A stretch of DNA of 64,000 nucleotides from Saccharothrix sp. S26 (GCF_021390395.1 NZ_JAJUWT010000002.1:186001-250000); one strand, 5' to 3'. Shown: positions 45,464 to 55,048, numbered from the stretch's first letter. Numbers and translations: made by a program. The notes: generated from the sequence alone by a model not told the origin.

Positions 45464-47800
45464 TTGCCCAGGAGAACCAGGTTGTCGCCGCTCGTGGCGT
45501 TGCTCGCCGCGGTGGCCGGACTCGTCGTCGCCGTCGTGTCCCCGTCGTCGCCCAGCGCCGCCGCCGCGGGGGAGGAGTGCCGTCCCGACGGCCTCTACCA
45601 GACCCCCGGCGTCGCCGTGCCGTACTGCTCCGTCTACGACACCGAAGGCCGCGAATCGCTGGGGAGCGACCACTCCCGCCGCGTCATCGGCTACTTCACC
45701 AGTTGGCGCACCGGCCGCAACGGCGCGCCCGCCTACCTCGCGTCCGACATCCCGTGGTCCAAGGTCACCCACCTCAACTACGCGTTCGCGCACATCGACG
45801 CGCAGAACCGCGTGTCCGCGGGGCCCGACGGCCCGGACAACGCCTCCACCGGCATGACGTGGCCGGGCGTCGAGCTCGACCCGTCCCTGCCGTACAAGGG
45901 GCACTTCAACCTGCTCAACAAGTACAAGAAGCAGTACCCGAACGTGAAGACGCTGATCTCGGTCGGCGGCTGGGCGGAGACGGGCGGCTTCTTCAACGCC
46001 GACGGCACGCGCAACGCCTCCGGCGGCTTCTACAAGCTCGGCGCCCAGCCACAGGCCACTGTGGACGCCTTCGCCGACTCCGCCGTGGACTTCATCCGCA
46101 AGTACGGCTTCAACGGCGTGGACATCGACTACGAGTACGCCACGTCGAACAACCACGCCGGCAACCCGGACGACTTCTGGATCTCCAACGCCAACCGGGG
46201 CACGCTCTGGGCCGGCTACGAGAAGATCATGAAGGCGCTGCGGGAGAAGCTGGACCGCGCCTCGGCGCAGGACGGCAAGCACTACCTGCTCACCGCCGCC
46301 GTGCCCGCCTCGGGCTGGCTGCTGCGCGGGCAGGAGGCCTACCAGGTCACCCGCTACCTCGACTACCTCAACGTGATGAGCTACGACCTGCACGGCTCGT
46401 GGAACCACTTCGTCGGCCCGAACGCCGCGCTCTACGACGACGGCAAGGACGGCGAGCTGGCCGCCGGCGGCGTCTACACCGCGCCGCAGTACGAGGGCAT
46501 GGGCTACCTGAACACCGACTGGGCCTACCACTACTACCGCGGCGCGATGCAGGCCGGCCGGATCAACATCGGCGTGCCGTTCTACAGCCGCGGCTGGCAG
46601 GGCGTCACCGGCGGCACGAACGGCCTGTGGGGCCGGGCCGCGCTGCCCGACCAGACGAAGTGCCCGCCCGGCACGGGCTCCAGCGTCGGCTCCACCACGC
46701 CGTGCGGCAACGGCGCGGTCGGCATCGACAACCTGTGGCACGACTCCACCGCTGGTGGCGCCGAGGTGCCGTCGGGCGTGAACCCCATGTGGCACGCCAA
46801 GAACCTGGAGAACGAGATCACGCCGGACTACCTGGCCCAGCACGGCCTGGACCCGGCCAACGACCCGACCGACCGGATCTCCGGCTCCTACAACCGCTTC
46901 TACGACAGCACCCTCGCCTCGCCGTGGCTGTGGAACGCCGAGAAGAAGGTGTTCCTGTCCACCGAGGACGAGCAGTCCATCGCCGCCAAGGCGAAGTACG
47001 TGGTGGACAAGGGCATCGGCGGCATCATGATCTGGGAGCTGGCGGGCGACTACCGGTTCGACAGCGCCAAGGGCCAGTACACGGTCGGCGACACCCTGCT
47101 CACCAAGATCAACGAGGGGTTGCGCGGCGCGGCCCCGTACGGCGCGCGCAAGGCCGCCGGCGCCACGCCGAGCCAGGTGCTCAACGTCAGCGCCACCGTG
47201 TCCGGGTTCGCGCTCGGTGACAACAACTACCCGATCACGCCGAAGCTGAAGATCACCAACAACTCGACCACCACCCTCCCGGGCGGCACGAAGATCGAGT
47301 TCGACTACGGCACCAGCGCGCCCGACAGCATGGCCGACCAGTCCGGCTTCGGGTTGCGGGTCACCGCCAAGGGCCACTCCGGCAGCAACGTCGGCGGGCT
47401 CAAGGGCGACTTCCAGCACGTCGAGCTGACGTTGCCGACCTGGCAGTCGCTCGCGCCCGGCGCGTCGGTGGACGTCGCGCTGAGCTACCAACTGCCCATC
47501 GCGTCACCGTCGAACTTCAAGCTCACCTTCGGCGGCCAGTCCTACGCCATCGCCTCCGACCACCCGCGCGGTGGCGGCGGCCCGGACCCGACCAGCACGA
47601 CCAGCACGACCACCACCACGACCACGACGACCAACCAGCCCAGCTGCACCGTGCCCGCGTGGGACCGCGCCAAGGTCTACAACGGCGGCAACGAGGTCTC
47701 GCACCGGGGCAAGCGCTGGCAGGCGAAGTGGTGGACGCAGGGCGACGAGCCGGGCACGACCGGCGAGTGGGGCGTCTGGCGCGACCTCGGCGCCTGCTGA
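45464..47800 (+). CDS. Secreted GH18 chitinase
   Basis: A 778-residue multidomain chitinase that cleaves chitin. A signal peptide covers about residues 1-32 (LSPLVALLAAVAGLVV). The GH18 barrel begins at RVIGYFTSW near 70, has ISVGGWAETGG near 166 and the catalytic motif GVDIDYEYA with Glu near 224, and ends near 560. A beta-rich domain covers 565-705, a Thr linker follows, and a C-terminal CBM5/12 (VPAWDRAKVYNGGNEV, ending WRDLGAC) binds chitin. The start is uncertain: TTG 45464 has AGGAGG 10 bp upstream, and GTG 45455 and TTG 45482 are alternatives. Control by the dre sites upstream is likely. Confidence 0.92.
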   Translation: MPRRTRLSPLVALLAAVAGLVVAVVSPSSPSAAAAGEECRPDGLYQTPGVAVPYCSVYDTEGRESLGSDHSRRVIGYFTSWRTGRNGAPAYLASDIPWSKVTHLNYAFAHIDAQNRVSAGPDGPDNASTGMTWPGVELDPSLPYKGHFNLLNKYKKQYPNVKTLISVGGWAETGGFFNADGTRNASGGFYKLGAQPQATVDAFADSAVDFIRKYGFNGVDIDYEYATSNNHAGNPDDFWISNANRGTLWAGYEKIMKALREKLDRASAQDGKHYLLTAAVPASGWLLRGQEAYQVTRYLDYLNVMSYDLHGSWNHFVGPNAALYDDGKDGELAAGGVYTAPQYEGMGYLNTDWAYHYYRGAMQAGRINIGVPFYSRGWQGVTGGTNGLWGRAALPDQTKCPPGTGSSVGSTTPCGNGAVGIDNLWHDSTAGGAEVPSGVNPMWHAKNLENEITPDYLAQHGLDPANDPTDRISGSYNRFYDSTLASPWLWNAEKKVFLSTEDEQSIAAKAKYVVDKGIGGIMIWELAGDYRFDSAKGQYTVGDTLLTKINEGLRGAAPYGARKAAGATPSQVLNVSATVSGFALGDNNYPITPKLKITNNSTTTLPGGTKIEFDYGTSAPDSMADQSGFGLRVTAKGHSGSNVGGLKGDFQHVELTLPTWQSLAPGASVDVALSYQLPIASPSNFKLTFGGQSYAIASDHPRGGGGPDPTSTTSTTTTTTTTTNQPSCTVPAWDRAKVYNGGNEVSHRGKRWQAKWWTQGDEPGTTGEWGVWRDLGAC

Positions 47801-47836
47801 GGGCTCCTGACGTGCCCTGACGTGCGCCTGAGGCAT

Positions 47837-47879
47837 CCCTTACCCGCCGTCTGCCACCCCTTACGGCGGCGGGTAAGGG
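47837..47879 (+). terminator. Terminator after the chitinase gene
   Basis: CCCTTACCCGCCG at 47837-47849 and its exact complement at 47867-47879 form a 13-bp stem with a 17-nt loop, 36 bp after the stop. Confidence 0.8.
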
Positions 47880-47981
47880 GACCAACCCGGCAACCCACGT
47901 GAACACCCGATGCCCGTGCCCCCACCTCAGGACGACTCTTCGTGTCACCAGAGAGAAGCAGGACGACACGAGGAGCAGGTC

Positions 47982-48170
47982 ATGGAGTGGACGCCCGAGT
48001 CCCTGAAGGCCGAGATCGGCTACCGGCAGGCCGCGCTGCGCGAGGACGCGGCGCACTACCGGGTCAGCCGGCGGACGAGCCCGGTGAAGCGGTCCTGGTG
48101 GCGGCGGCTGGGCCACGGGTCCGGCCCGGAGGCGCCCGATACCGGGAATGGCCACCGCGACGCCGCCTGA
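47982..48170 (+). CDS. Small basic hypothetical protein
   Basis: A 62-residue protein starting at ATG 47982, with AGGAG 6 bp upstream. The first half is helical (WTPESLKAEIGYRQAALRED), the second is basic with WWRRLGHG and a Gly/Asp-rich end. No motif is recognised. It lies 11 bp before the LuxR gene and is probably in operon with it. It could be a small accessory of that regulator, but this is only by position. Confidence 0.6.
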   Translation: MEWTPESLKAEIGYRQAALREDAAHYRVSRRTSPVKRSWWRRLGHGSGPEAPDTGNGHRDAA

Positions 48171-48181
48171 GGTGTGACAAC

Positions 48182-51175
48182 ATGCCTGGTGTGGCACGCC
48201 TTGGTTCCGGAATCCCCTTGGTGGCGCGTAGCCGGGAGATGACCAGGCTGCGCACCGCCCTGGACGAGGCCGCGCGCGGGCAGGCGGGTGCGATCCTGCT
48301 GGCCGGCGACGCGGGCGTGGGCAAGACCAGGCTGGTGGACGAGCTGGCCGCCACGGCGGGTGACGCGCTCGTGCTCACCGGCCGCTGCCTGGACGTCGGC
48401 GAGACCGGCCTGCCGTACCTGCCCTTCACCGAGGCGTTGGGGCAGGTGCGGCAGGCCGGTCTGCTCGACGTCGCGGCCCGGCCCGCGCTGGGCCTGCTGC
48501 TGCCGGAGCTCGCGCTGCCCACCGGCCTGGACGGCAGCACGTCGGTCTCCGGCCTGCCGTCGCACCTGGTCGGCCGCCGTCCCGAGCAGGACCTCGGCCA
48601 GCTCCAGCTGTTCGACGCCGTGCACGGCCTGCTCGGCGAGCTGGCCGAGTCCCGGCCCGTGCTGCTGGTGCTGGAGGACCTGCACTGGGCCGACGCCTCC
48701 ACCCGCTACCTGCTGTCCTTCCTGCTCTCACGGCTGCGGTCGCAGCGGTTGCTGGTGGTGGGCACCTACCGGTCCGACGACCTGCACCGCAGCCACCCGC
48801 TGCGTCCCCTGCTCAACGAACTGGTGCGGCTGCCCGCCGTGCGGCGGCTCGACCTGACCCCGTTGAGCGCGATCGACGCGCGCTCGTTCGTCGCCGCGCT
48901 GGCCGACGACCTGTCCGACGAGCTGGTCCTGGAGGTCGCCGAGCGCTCCGACGGCAACCCGTTCTTCGCCGAGGAGCTGATCGCGGTCGCCGCCTGCGGT
49001 GACCGCGAGGTGCCCTGGACGCTCGCCGAGGTGCTGCTGGCCCGCATCGAACGCCTCTCCCCGGACGCCCAGCGCGTGGTGCGGGTCGCGTCGGTCGGCG
49101 GCCGGTCCGTGCGCCACGACCTGCTGCGCGCCGTGGCCGGCATGGACGACGTGGTGCTCGACGCGGCGCTGCGCGAGGCCGTGCAGCACCACGTGCTGCT
49201 GGTCGACGGCGCGGAGGTCTACACGTTCCGGCACGCGTTGCTGCGCGAGACCGTCTACAACGACCTCCTGCCCGGTGAGCGCGTACGGCTGCACTCCGCG
49301 TACGCGGACCGGCTGGACTCCTCCGACGACCGGGGCGCCGCCGCCGCGCTGGCCCACCACAGCCTGGAGTCGCACGACCTGGCCCGTGCGCTGCGCGCTT
49401 CGGTCGAGGCCGGGCAGGAGGCGCGGGCCGCGGGCGCGCCCGCCGAGTCGTTGCGGCACCTGGAGCAGGCGCTGAAGCTGTGGCACGCCGTGCCCGCCGA
49501 GCAGCGCCCGCCGGGTTCGACCGAGTTGTCGTTGTTGCGCAGCGCGTCGTGGGCGGCGGGCACGGCGGGCCAGCCCGAGCGGGCCATCGCGTTCGCCCGC
49601 ACCGGCACCACCGTCGTGGACGGGTCCGACCCCGAGCAGGCCGCCGAGATGTGGCGGCGCTTCGCCCAGGCGTTGCAGGTGATCGACGGCACCGACGACG
49701 AGAAGTACCACGCGGTGGAGGAGGCGTGGCGGCTGGTCCGGGACCGGCCCGCGAGCCCGGCCCGCGCGTGGGTGCTGGCGGTGTGGGCGGCGGCGCTGCG
49801 GCACGACCGCAAGTACGTCGAGGCGCGCGAACGGGCCGAGATGGCCGTGGCGGACGGTCGTGCGGCGGGCGCGGAGTCGGCCGTGGCCGACGCGTTGACC
49901 ACGTTGGGCCTGCTGGACGAGCCAGACGGGCAGGTATCGCGGGCGCGCGAGCACCTGACGGCGGCCGTGGCGTGCGCGATGGAGGTCGACGCGGTCAGCA
50001 CCGAGCTGCGGGCCCGGTATTTCCTCGGCCTGCACCACTACGACCTCGGTGAGCTGGACGAGGCCGGGCGGGTGTTCGACGAGGGCGTGGCGCGGGCCAA
50101 GGCGACCGGCCTGACGTGGAGCTCGTTCGGGCTGGAGCTGCGCATCCTCCAGGTGCTGACCAAGTACTACCGCGGCGAGTGGGACAGCGCGGCGACCGCC
50201 GCCGAACCGCCCGGCCTGCGCGTGTCGAGCACGGTGTCGGCGCGGCTCGCGGCGGCGGGCACGCACGTGGCGGTCAGCCGCGGCGAGTTCGACCAGGCCG
50301 AGCGGATGATCCGGGAGCTGCGCGCGGACTGGCACCGCGACCTGCAGATCGCGTTGATCACCGGTGGCACGGGCGCGGAGCTGGCGTTGTGGCGCGGGCA
50401 GCCCGAGCTGGCCGTGGAGCGGGTCGCGGACGCCATCAGCTGGTCGCGCAAGGAGGGGGAGTGGCTGCTGGCCGGCATCCGGCTGGCCGCCCTCGGCGTG
50501 GCCGGGCACGGGGAGATCGCGGCCCGGGCGCGGCGGCGCAAGGACCGGGCGGCCGAGGAGCACGCCGTGCGGGCGGGTCGGGAGCTGGGCGACTACGCGC
50601 GCACCACGGCCGAGCTGGGCCTGCCGCGTTCGGGTTCATTGGGGCCCGAGGGGCGGGCGTGGCTGCTGCGGGTGGCGGCGGAGGAGTCGAGGCTGACCGG
50701 GCCGGGTGATCCGCAGCTGTGGCGGGGCGTGGTGGACGCGTTCGGCTTCGGGTCGGTGTTCGAGCAGGCCGTGAGCCGGTGGCGGCTGGCCGAGGCGCTG
50801 CTGGGCGCGGACCGGCGCGAGGAGGCGGCGGCGGAGCTGCGGCTGGCCAGCGCGGTGGCCGACGAGCTGGGCGCGGCGCCGTTGCGCGAGGCGCTCGACC
50901 TGGTGGCGCGGCGGGCCAGGGTGGCGTTGCGCGACGTGGGGCCGCGTGACCGGGTGGACCCGTTCACGCCGCGGGAGCGGTCGGTGCTGGAGCTGGTCGC
51001 GCTGGGCCGCACCAACCGGCAGGTCGGCGAGGAGCTGTACATCTCGGAGAAGACCGTCAGCGTGCACCTGAGCCGGATCATGTCGAAGCTGGGCGCGAGC
51101 CGCCGTGCCGAGGCCGTCGCCAACGCCTTCGACCGCGGCCTGCTCGACCTGCCCTCCCAACCCGACCCCGCGTGA
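48182..51175 (+). CDS. Large LuxR-family ATPase regulator (LAL type)
   Basis: A 997-residue regulator of the LAL group (large ATP-binding LuxR). An N-terminal AAA ATPase has Walker A LLAGDAGVGKTRLV near residue 35 and Walker B VLLVLEDLHWAD near 160. A long TPR-like helical middle follows. The C-terminus carries the LuxR HTH: FTPRERSVLELVALGRTNRQ and GEELYISEKTVSVHLS. MalT and pathway activators in actinomycete clusters share this design. ATG 48182 follows GAGG at 48169-48172. Targets are unknown; the chitinase is upstream but oriented the same way. Confidence 0.93.
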   Translation: MPGVARLGSGIPLVARSREMTRLRTALDEAARGQAGAILLAGDAGVGKTRLVDELAATAGDALVLTGRCLDVGETGLPYLPFTEALGQVRQAGLLDVAARPALGLLLPELALPTGLDGSTSVSGLPSHLVGRRPEQDLGQLQLFDAVHGLLGELAESRPVLLVLEDLHWADASTRYLLSFLLSRLRSQRLLVVGTYRSDDLHRSHPLRPLLNELVRLPAVRRLDLTPLSAIDARSFVAALADDLSDELVLEVAERSDGNPFFAEELIAVAACGDREVPWTLAEVLLARIERLSPDAQRVVRVASVGGRSVRHDLLRAVAGMDDVVLDAALREAVQHHVLLVDGAEVYTFRHALLRETVYNDLLPGERVRLHSAYADRLDSSDDRGAAAALAHHSLESHDLARALRASVEAGQEARAAGAPAESLRHLEQALKLWHAVPAEQRPPGSTELSLLRSASWAAGTAGQPERAIAFARTGTTVVDGSDPEQAAEMWRRFAQALQVIDGTDDEKYHAVEEAWRLVRDRPASPARAWVLAVWAAALRHDRKYVEARERAEMAVADGRAAGAESAVADALTTLGLLDEPDGQVSRAREHLTAAVACAMEVDAVSTELRARYFLGLHHYDLGELDEAGRVFDEGVARAKATGLTWSSFGLELRILQVLTKYYRGEWDSAATAAEPPGLRVSSTVSARLAAAGTHVAVSRGEFDQAERMIRELRADWHRDLQIALITGGTGAELALWRGQPELAVERVADAISWSRKEGEWLLAGIRLAALGVAGHGEIAARARRRKDRAAEEHAVRAGRELGDYARTTAELGLPRSGSLGPEGRAWLLRVAAEESRLTGPGDPQLWRGVVDAFGFGSVFEQAVSRWRLAEALLGADRREEAAAELRLASAVADELGAAPLREALDLVARRARVALRDVGPRDRVDPFTPRERSVLELVALGRTNRQVGEELYISEKTVSVHLSRIMSKLGASRRAEAVANAFDRGLLDLPSQPDPA

Positions 51176-51416
51176 GTCCAACCTCCAGAACGCGAGTGTC
51201 CTACGTTCAGAACGCGCGTGTCCTACGTTCAGAACGCGCGTGTCCTACGTTCGCGTCGCGTGAGTCCTACGTTCAGGATCCCCGAGTTCAACGCTCGGAA
51301 CGGTCCGGCCCGGTCGTGAGCGTTGAATTCGGGTGTTCTGAACGTAGGACTCTCGCGTTCTGAACGTAGGACACTCGCGTTCCGAATGTAGGACACTCGC
51401 GATCTGAACGTAGGAC
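51176..51416. repeat. 22-bp repeat arrays forming a 241-bp giant palindrome
   Basis: Starting right after the LuxR stop, five 22-bp units (51176-51285), most beginning GTCCTACGTTC, are followed by a centre with CCGAGTTCAACGCTC (51282-51296) and its near-complement GAGCGTTGAATTCGG (51318-51332). Four inverted units ending in GAACGTAGGAC (at 51350, 51372, 51394, 51416) follow at exact 22-bp spacing. The element could fold into a long cruciform or hairpin. A partial copy is at 54878. It is non-coding: both unit patterns include the palindrome CGTTCWGAACG. The rest of the spacer to 51553 has no other feature. Confidence 0.93.
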
Positions 51417-51553
51417 TCGCGGGGGTCAGACCGGGGGACTAGGGGGCGTCATCCCGTCGGTTGACGTCCGGTTCCGCCGCCGAGGTGACGACCGCCGACG
51501 CGCCTGCCCCATAGCTTTCTCGACGTCCGCGAGAGTCGAGGAATTGAGGGAGC

Positions 51554-52306
51554 ATGTCCGCACTGGTGTCCGACGTCGGGACCCGCACCGCTGTAGCCGC
51601 CGCGAACCTGGTGAAGGTGTACGGCAAGGGCGACACCGCCGTGCGGGCGCTCGACGGAGTCAGCGTCGAGTTCGCGGCGGGCAGGTTCACCGCCATCATG
51701 GGCCCCTCCGGCTCCGGCAAGTCCACGCTGATGCACTGCCTGGCCGGCCTCGACAACGTCGACGGCGGCAGCGTGAACATCGGCGGCACCGAGATCACCT
51801 CGCTGGGTGACAAGGAGCTGACCCGGCTGCGCCGCGACCGGGTCGGGTTCGTCTTCCAGGCGTTCAACCTGCTGCCCACGCTCACCGCCGAGGCCAACAT
51901 CCTGCTCGGCCTCGAACTGGCCGGCCGCAAGCCCGACCGCGAGTGGTTCGACACCATCGTGGACGTGCTCGGCCTGCGCGACCGGCTCAAGCACAAGCCG
52001 ACCGAGCTGTCCGGCGGCCAGCAGCAGCGCGTGGCCTGCGCCCGCGCCCTGGTCGCCCGGCCCGACGTGGTGTTCGCCGACGAGCCCACCGGCAACCTCG
52101 ACTCGCGCTCCGGCGCGGAGGTGCTCGACTTCCTGCGCATGTCCGTGCGCAAGCTCGGCCAGACCGTGATCATGGTGACGCACGACCCGGTCGCCGCCTC
52201 CTACGCCGACCGCGTGGTGCTCATGGCCGACGGCCACCTCGCCGGCGAGATCGACAACCCGACCGCCGACTCGGTGCTGTCCGCGCTCAAGCACCTGGGG
52301 GCGTGA
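51554..52306 (+). CDS. ABC transporter ATP-binding protein (MacB/LolD type)
   Basis: A 250-residue ATPase of a type that energises MacB/FtsX-like exporters. It has Walker A MGPSGSGKST near residue 50, Q-loop VFQAFNLLPT, signature LSGGQQQRVACARAL near 153, Walker B VVFADEPTGNLDS near 174 and the H-loop MVTHDP. The permease gene starts 4 bp after its stop. Substrate is unknown; peptide, lipid or antibiotic efflux are family roles. Confidence 0.95.
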   Translation: MSALVSDVGTRTAVAAANLVKVYGKGDTAVRALDGVSVEFAAGRFTAIMGPSGSGKSTLMHCLAGLDNVDGGSVNIGGTEITSLGDKELTRLRRDRVGFVFQAFNLLPTLTAEANILLGLELAGRKPDREWFDTIVDVLGLRDRLKHKPTELSGGQQQRVACARALVARPDVVFADEPTGNLDSRSGAEVLDFLRMSVRKLGQTVIMVTHDPVAASYADRVVLMADGHLAGEIDNPTADSVLSALKHLGA

Positions 52307-52310
52307 CCTG

Positions 52311-54827
52311 ATGCTGCGCACGATCATCGCGGGCCTCAAGGCCCGCACCGCGCGGCTCGTGCTGTCCTCGGTGGCCATCGCCCTCGGCGTCGCCTTCGTG
52401 ACCGGCACGCTGGTGCTCGGCGACGCCATGACCGCGAGCCTGCGCGACGAGTTCGCCAAGGGCGCGCGCAACGTCGACGTCTCCGTCACCGTGTCCGGCG
52501 AATCGTCCTCACCGGACGAGATCCCCGGCATCACCCCGGAGACGCTGGCGAAGATCCGGCAGGCGCCGGGCGTGGCGGCCGCCGACCCGCGCGACTTCCA
52601 GACCGTGCCGCTGGTCGCGGCCAACGGCAAGGCCAAGTCCGCGTGGGCCGTCCCGCTGGCGAGCAACGAGAAGCTCAACGAGTTCGACCTCGTCGACGGG
52701 CGTTACCCCACCAAGGACGACGAGATCGCCGTCGACAAGCGCACCGCGTCCACCTCCAAGCTGACGATCGGCCAACCGGTCGTGCTGCTGGGCGAGGGGG
52801 ACCAGCGGCACACGTACACGCTGGTCGGCACCTACCAGCAGGGCACGAACCAGGTGTCGCTGTCCGGCTACGACCACGTCGGGCTGACCGCGGCGGCGTT
52901 CCAGGCGCTGGAACCGGAACGGCCGCCGTACCAGGTGGTGGCGACGGCGGCGGCCGGGTTCACCCAGCAGCAGGTCGTGGACAACGTCCGCAAGGCCATC
53001 GGGGACAGCGGCTTCAAGATCCAGAGCGGTGAGGAGCTGACCCGGGAGACCCTCGAACGGGTCGAGCAGCAGTCCGGCGAGTTCACCACGGTGCTGCTGG
53101 CGTTCGCGATCATCGCGCTCGTCGTGGCGGCCATGGTCATCTACAACACGTTCACCATCCTGGTCGCCCAGCGCACCCGCGAGCTGGCGCTGATGCGGTG
53201 CGTCGGCGCGAGCCGGGCCCAGGTGTTCCGGGGCGTGCTGGCCGAGGCGCTGGTGATGGGCCTGGCCGCGTCGGTGATCGGCCTGTTCGGCGGCATCGGG
53301 GTGTCCGCGCTGCTGCAACGCGTGATCTTCTCGTTCGGCGAGGGCGGCGGCACCGTGCTGCTGCCCGTGACGGCGACGACGGTGGCCGCGTCGTTCGCGG
53401 TCGGCACGCTGGTGACCGTGCTCGCCGCGGTGCTGCCCGCCCGCAAGGCGACCCGGGTCGCGCCGGTGGCCGCGCTGCGCAGCCAGCCCGACAGCGGCGA
53501 GGAGGTCTCCCGGACCAGCGTGGTGCGCGTGCTGACCGCCGTGCTGTTCGGCGTGATCGGTGTCGGCGGGATCGTGTTCGGCATGGGCATCGAGGACGAG
53601 GACGCGGCGATGTTCGTCAGCGGCGCGGGCACGATGGCGCTGCTGGCCGCGGTGCTCGTGCTCGGTCCGCTGCTGGTGGGCCCGGTCAACCGGGTGCTCG
53701 GCGCGCTGCCGCGGGCGGTGCTGGGCGTGCCCGCCAAGCTGGCGTCGGCCAACGCCGGCCGCAACCCCAAGCGCACCGCCGCGACCACGGCGGCGCTGAT
53801 GATCGGCGTGACGATCGTGTCGCTGGTGACCGTGGTCGCCAACAGCGCCAAGGAGACCGCCAACGCCGAGATCGACCAGCGGATGCCCGCCGACTACACC
53901 GTGACGTCCGCCGTCTACGGCCGGCCGCTGCCCAAGGAGCTGGCCGAGCAGTTGGCCGACGTGCCGGAGGTGGACCGGGTCGCGCCGACCACTGTCGTGT
54001 ACGGGGAGCGCGAGTACTTCACCGGCGTGCCGCGTGACGCGATCGGCACCCTGTTCCGGCCCACGGTGACCAGCGGGTCGCTCGACGACCTCGGTGACGG
54101 GACGGTGGCGGTGAACGCCCAGTACGCCAAGCGGCAGGGTGTCGCGGTCGGCCAGGTGGTGACGGTGAAACCGGGCCAGGGGCAGGCGCAGGAGCTGAAG
54201 GTCGTCGCGATCGTCGAGGGGCAGCGGCTGTCCGACGGGATCATGACGATGGAGACGTCGTCGCGGTTCCCGCAGGCGGCCGAGGGGTACGAGAGCATCC
54301 TGGTCAAGCTCAAGGACGGCGTGGCCAACGGGCGTGCGGCGGTGGAGAAGGTCACCGACCCGTCCCCGTTGGCGGTGGTGGACAGCGCGGCGGAGACCAA
54401 GGAGCAGCTCAACCAGCAGCTCAACCAGGTGCTCGGGTTCATCTGGGCGTTGATCGGGTTGGCCGTGGTGATCGCGTTGTTCGGCATCGCCAACACGTTG
54501 ACGTTGTCGGTGCTGGAGCGGACGCGGGAGTCGGCGCTGCTGCGGGCGCTGGGGCTGACGAAGGGCCAGTTGCGGTTGATGCTGGTGGTCGAGTCGGTGC
54601 TGATGGCGCTGATGGGTGCGGCGATCGGGTTGCTGCTCGGCATCGGGTTCGGGTGGGTGATCACGGAGGCGTTGTCCAACGACACGATCTCGGTGGACCT
54701 GGTGGTGCCGTTCGGGCAGATCGGCGTGATGTTGGCGGGTGCTGTCGTGGCCGCGATCCTGGCCGCCGCGCTGCCGGCGCGGCGTGCCGCTCGGACCTCG
54801 GTCGTCGCGGGGATGGCCGAGGCGTGA
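52311..54827 (+). CDS. FtsX/MacB-type ABC permease
   Basis: An 838-residue permease with the tandem FtsX design: TM1 near residues 15-35, a large extracytoplasmic domain of about 220 residues, three TM helices near 265-390, a central pair near 410-470, a second extracytoplasmic part near 500-680, and three final TM helices near 700-825. The two FtsX halves each have ELALMRCVGASRAQ or ESALLRALGLTKGQ loops. Partner of the ATPase upstream; both form one operon. A UUCG-type hairpin ends it. Confidence 0.93.
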   Translation: MLRTIIAGLKARTARLVLSSVAIALGVAFVTGTLVLGDAMTASLRDEFAKGARNVDVSVTVSGESSSPDEIPGITPETLAKIRQAPGVAAADPRDFQTVPLVAANGKAKSAWAVPLASNEKLNEFDLVDGRYPTKDDEIAVDKRTASTSKLTIGQPVVLLGEGDQRHTYTLVGTYQQGTNQVSLSGYDHVGLTAAAFQALEPERPPYQVVATAAAGFTQQQVVDNVRKAIGDSGFKIQSGEELTRETLERVEQQSGEFTTVLLAFAIIALVVAAMVIYNTFTILVAQRTRELALMRCVGASRAQVFRGVLAEALVMGLAASVIGLFGGIGVSALLQRVIFSFGEGGGTVLLPVTATTVAASFAVGTLVTVLAAVLPARKATRVAPVAALRSQPDSGEEVSRTSVVRVLTAVLFGVIGVGGIVFGMGIEDEDAAMFVSGAGTMALLAAVLVLGPLLVGPVNRVLGALPRAVLGVPAKLASANAGRNPKRTAATTAALMIGVTIVSLVTVVANSAKETANAEIDQRMPADYTVTSAVYGRPLPKELAEQLADVPEVDRVAPTTVVYGEREYFTGVPRDAIGTLFRPTVTSGSLDDLGDGTVAVNAQYAKRQGVAVGQVVTVKPGQGQAQELKVVAIVEGQRLSDGIMTMETSSRFPQAAEGYESILVKLKDGVANGRAAVEKVTDPSPLAVVDSAAETKEQLNQQLNQVLGFIWALIGLAVVIALFGIANTLTLSVLERTRESALLRALGLTKGQLRLMLVVESVLMALMGAAIGLLLGIGFGWVITEALSNDTISVDLVVPFGQIGVMLAGAVVAAILAAALPARRAARTSVVAGMAEA

Positions 54828-54831
54828 AAGA

Positions 54832-54868
54832 GGCGGTCCGCTCCTCTTCGGGGGAGGGGCGGACCGCC
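54832..54868 (+). terminator. Terminator after the ABC permease
   Basis: GGCGGTCCG (54832-54840) pairs with CGGACCGCC (54860-54868), with CTCC and GGAG extending the stem around a TCTTCGGG loop. It begins 4 bp after the stop. Confidence 0.87.
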
Positions 54869-54877
54869 GGAGCGTGA

Positions 54878-54978
54878 GTCCTACGTTCGCGTCGGGTGAG
54901 TCCTACGTTCAGAACGCGTGTGTCCTACGTTCGGAACGCGAGAGTCCTACGTTCAGGACCCCCGAGTTGAACGCTCGG
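54878..54978 (+). repeat. Second copy of the 22-bp repeat element (left arm only)
   Basis: Four 22-bp units at 54878, 54900, 54922 and 54944, each starting GTCCTACGTTC, end in CCGAGTTGAACGCTCGG, a 5-7-5 hairpin. This matches the left half of the element at 51176; the inverted right arm is absent. It again lies directly after a gene and its terminator. Confidence 0.92.
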
Positions 54979-54996
54979 GTGTGGGGGCGAGGGCCA

Positions 54997-55048
54997 AGTC
55001 CGGGGGTGCAGTCCGGGGGTGCAGTCCGGGGGTGCAGTCCGGGGGTGC
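54997..55048 (+). repeat. Tandem repeat, 4 copies of AGTCCGGGGGTGC
   Basis: Four perfect 13-bp copies, each with a run of five G, so four G-runs occur in 52 bp. The period is not a multiple of 3. G-quadruplex formation is possible. Confidence 0.95.

Noticed and set aside
42505-51175. Antibiotic biosynthetic cluster around the SARP and LAL regulators
   Set aside because: No PKS, NRPS, terpene or tailoring genes are seen. The neighbours are a chitinase and an ABC exporter.
51172-51363. Frame of 63 residues translated from the 22-bp repeats
   Set aside because: It is the repeat read as protein (SYVQNARVLRSER). The same peptide style occurs at 54739-55215, which shows it comes from the repeat and not from a gene.
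51176-51416. CRISPR array
   Set aside because: Units are contiguous, with no spacers, and one block is inverted. No cas genes are present.
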